From Promethearchaeota archaeon (GTDB lineage Archaea; Asgardarchaeota; Lokiarchaeia; Sigynarchaeales; SOKP01): a stretch of 7,827 nt of DNA. The translations under genes and the position numbers were made by a program. The notes beneath the pieces were generated by a model. That model was not told where the DNA came from. It made no database searches and saw only the letters and a program-made list of their open reading frames with translations. Every line of letters starts with the position of its first letter. The stretch's first letter is position 1. Location of the stretch: the NCBI GenBank assembly GCA_004524425.1, contig SDNN01000135.1:1-7827 (forward strand). The letters are read 5' to 3'. Of this stretch, positions 6,330-7,827 are shown one piece after another.

Positions 6330-6362
6330 AAAAAAAAGAATGAAAACCTCTGTCTTTTTTTT
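6330..6362. repeat. A-run/T-run inverted repeat in the divergent spacer
   Basis: AAAAAAAAGA (6330-6339) and TCTTTTTTTT (6353-6362) are perfect complements separated by 13 bases. The left arm extends into an 11-A run from 6327. The 175-base divergent spacer (6286-6460) otherwise holds a 6-base inverted repeat, CATGAA...TTCATG (6375-6396), and no ORF. The T-run could end plus-strand readthrough, or the stiff A/T tracts could keep archaeal histones off the promoters. Confidence 0.4.
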
Positions 6363-6409
6363 CGGCACTTTGGTCATGAAGGATCTCATGTTCATGTCTA
6401 AAAAAATAG

Positions 6410-6428
6410 GATTTTTAATATTTTTTTA
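6410..6428 (+). promoter_or_regulatory. TATA-like region for the GTPase gene
   Basis: A TTTTTAATATTTTTTT stretch lies about 35-50 bases before the ATG at 6461 and would give a leader of about 15-20 bases. The exact box cannot be picked out of the T/A-rich stretch. No SD is visible in the bases next to the ATG. Confidence 0.35.
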
Positions 6429-6460
6429 AAGAATGATCTAAAATTAAAATCGCTTAACTC

Positions 6461-7060
6461 ATGATAATTGATTACTTGGATAAAACTATTCAGTTAAAAA
6501 TTGTATATTTTGGTCCGGCTATGTCAGGTAAAACTTCTACTTTAAAGGCATTATTTACCAAGTTTGGCAAAGGAAATCAGTTAGAATCTATTGAAAGTAC
6601 CGTCGGTCGTACTTTATTTTTTGATTACGGGATCATATCTTTTGAAAGCGATCAATGGGTACTGAAGCTTCACATTTATTCGACAACCGGTCAAGATTTT
6701 TACATCGTATCGAGGCCAATAACCTTGAGAGGGATTGACGGCATTATTTTCGTTGCAGATTCGCAAAAAAATACGTTTGAACGGAATAGCATATCGTGGA
6801 CTGAATTAGCTTCTTACTTTAGCGATCTATTGGAGAGAATTCCCATCATTCTGTGTTTTAATAAGCAAGATTTACCTGAAAAGTATGATCCAGAGAAGTT
6901 TCTCGAAAAGTTTAATATTAAAGATTATAATAACATGTACGTTAAATATACGAGTGCATTAACGGGAGAAGGGGTTCAGGAGACTTTTGAACAAATATTA
7001 ACTTCCATTTTTGATATTAAGAGCCCATATTTCTTAGAAAAGAATTTAATGAAAACCTGA
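6461..7060 (+). CDS. MglA-like small GTPase
   Basis: This 199-residue Ras-superfamily GTPase is of the MglA type. G1 is GPAMSGKT (18-25), as in MglA's GPxxxGKT. The switch I region holds STVGRTLFFDY (46-56), with T47 or T51 as the metal-contact threonine. G3 is YSTTGQDFY (73-81) followed by SRPITLRGIDG (84-94) and FVADSQ (97-102), the MglA signature. G4 is NKQDLP (134-139) and G5 is TSA (164-166). The usual Asp of the G3 DxxG motif is Ser74; bacterial MglA likewise lacks it. Bacterial MglA acts as a polarity switch at the inner face of the membrane, turned off by the roadblock protein MglB; the role in this organism is unknown. There is no C-terminal cysteine for prenylation and no N-terminal glycine after Met for myristoylation. 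A hydrolase gene follows after 33 bases, possibly co-transcribed. The family call is strong. Confidence 0.93.
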   Translation: MIIDYLDKTIQLKIVYFGPAMSGKTSTLKALFTKFGKGNQLESIESTVGRTLFFDYGIISFESDQWVLKLHIYSTTGQDFYIVSRPITLRGIDGIIFVADSQKNTFERNSISWTELASYFSDLLERIPIILCFNKQDLPEKYDPEKFLEKFNIKDYNNMYVKYTSALTGEGVQETFEQILTSIFDIKSPYFLEKNLMKT

Positions 7061-7069
7061 GGTATTTTA

Positions 7070-7075
7070 TTTTTT
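7070..7075 (+). terminator. Weak poly-T tract between the GTPase and hydrolase genes
   Basis: Six T residues lie ten bases past the GTPase stop, within a TATTTTATTTTTT stretch. It could give partial termination or be part of a promoter for the hydrolase gene that begins at 7094; both readings are weak. Confidence 0.25.
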
Positions 7076-7093
7076 CATAATTAAGTTTCTAAA

Positions 7094-7827
7094 ATGATTG
7101 CGATTATGATTGTAATAAAATTAATTTTGACGAATTTATTCTTGTTGCTGTTAATTCTATTTTTAGGGATCATCATGCCGGTATTAAGAAACGGTATCAA
7201 GAAACATGACAATCAGGAGAGAGAAACATTCACGAAATCACTTAAAGAATCATCATGCGCTGGAATTGCTAAATGGCAAGAGTCAAATGGACAGAAATAC
7301 TTGGAGATTATTTCTAAAGATCATTATACGTTAGGTAGATTACAAGGAAAATATCTGAAAAGGCAAATTAAAAAAATGAACTTTATTCTAAAGAGATTTG
7401 TCATGTTTTATGATTTAAAAATGGATGAAATTCGTAGCTATTCAAAAGCTTATGAAAAATGTATTCCCATCCAATATAAGGAAGAATTGAAAGGAGTTTC
7501 GGAAGTATCGGGAGTTGAATATGATGATCTTCTATTTCAAGTAGTCTTTTTAGATCTGTTTTATGGTCAATTGCTTCCACGAATGGAAAGTAGAAGCTTC
7601 CCAATATCTGCCGCGTGTACCGCAATTGGGGTAAGAGATACTAATAATCATTATGTTATGGGGCAAACCATGGATTTTAACCCTATTTTTTCACCTGCAT
7701 TATCTTGGGTAAAATATAAAGTTATGGGAGCAAACACGGTTTTCCTTTTAAAAATGGGGATTATGTCCTTGCCAATAGGGAAAAATTCCCGCGTATCTGC
7801 TACACTCAATCTCGTACAAACCAAAAA
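7094..7827 (+). CDS. Membrane-anchored C45-like Ntn hydrolase, 3'-partial
   Basis: The frame stays open from the ATG at 7094 to the window edge (244 full codons), so the C-terminus is missing. Residues 2-31 form one hydrophobic segment, a membrane anchor or uncleaved signal. Residues about 75-90 hold DHYTLGRLQGKYLKRQI, the typical H-x-x-[LI]-G-x-x-x-G opening of C45 acyltransferase/hydrolase proteins. Residues 173-180 are AACTAIGV, where Cys175 is the expected nucleophile exposed by self-cleavage, followed by YVMGQTMDFNP (187-197) with Asp194, as in the C45 and choloylglycine-hydrolase relatives (CTxxxx...GxxxDW/F). Such Ntn hydrolases cleave or transfer acyl groups in linear amides; the substrate is unknown. 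An anchor would probably place the catalytic domain outside the cell, though orientation is not certain. Met5 (7106) is an alternative start. It follows the GTPase gene by 33 bases. Confidence 0.82.
   Translation, partial: MIAIMIVIKLILTNLFLLLLILFLGIIMPVLRNGIKKHDNQERETFTKSLKESSCAGIAKWQESNGQKYLEIISKDHYTLGRLQGKYLKRQIKKMNFILKRFVMFYDLKMDEIRSYSKAYEKCIPIQYKEELKGVSEVSGVEYDDLLFQVVFLDLFYGQLLPRMESRSFPISAACTAIGVRDTNNHYVMGQTMDFNPIFSPALSWVKYKVMGANTVFLLKMGIMSLPIGKNSRVSATLNLVQTK

Noticed and set aside
6375..6396. Inverted repeat CATGAA-N10-TTCATG as an operator
   Set aside because: The arms are only six bases and do not extend. It is kept as a note within the spacer because chance is likely and no regulator gene is adjacent.
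7401..7625. Minus-strand open frame of 74 codons
   Set aside because: It lies wholly antisense to the C45-like hydrolase frame, which has clear family motifs. The antisense product shows no recognisable feature.
1..7827. CRISPR array, insertion sequence, prophage or toxin-antitoxin system
   Set aside because: No spaced repeat array, transposase, integrase, terminal inverted repeats, phage structural gene or toxin-antitoxin pair is visible on either strand.

Overview
The window reads as archaeal chromosome, most likely from an Asgard (Lokiarchaeia-type) archaeon. This is inferred, not proven. It is AT-rich. Most start codons lack a Shine-Dalgarno sequence and instead have TTTATAAA-like TATA boxes roughly 25-60 bases upstream. 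Several genes end in bare poly-T tracts, as archaeal terminators do. The proteins also fit: an MglA-like small GTPase, a protein with a longin/roadblock-like N-terminus, a zinc ribbon on a membrane protein, a very small membrane-anchored zinc finger, and a C45-type Ntn hydrolase. There is no rRNA, tRNA, CRISPR array, insertion sequence or phage gene.

Layout. Bases 2-640 (+) hold the 3' part of a Nudix hydrolase gene that runs in from the left edge. Bases 815-1543 (+) encode a two-span membrane protein with an extracytoplasmic domain and a cytosolic zinc ribbon, the only gene here with both a clear TATA box and an SD-like site. It converges with a UMF1/Atg22-like MFS transporter at 1598-3037 (-). 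A divergent intergenic region of about 300 bases with a 13-base direct repeat and two TATA-like boxes follows. Next come three plus-strand genes: a longin-like N-terminus fused to lysine-rich unknown domains (3335-4411), a polytopic membrane protein with a Glu-Glu/His motif reminiscent of CPBP proteases (4488-5489), and a 68-residue zinc finger with one C-terminal membrane span (5597-5803). An isoleucine-rich small membrane protein lies on the minus strand (5890-6285). After a divergent spacer with an A-run/T-run inverted repeat comes the MglA-like GTPase (6461-7060), and 33 bases later a membrane-anchored C45-like hydrolase gene (7094 onward) that is cut by the right edge.

How they fit together. 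Most genes seem to have their own promoter, so this is not a tight operon. The recurring theme is the membrane surface: five proteins have clear membrane segments besides the transporter's, two carry cysteine-rich zinc modules, and an MglA-like GTPase sits about 2 kb from a longin/roadblock-like protein. In bacteria MglA is controlled by the roadblock protein MglB, so a GTPase/longin partnership is an attractive but unproven hypothesis. No complete new system can be claimed from sequence alone; the best leads are the longin-like fusion protein, the zinc-finger microprotein and the Glu-Glu/His membrane protein.
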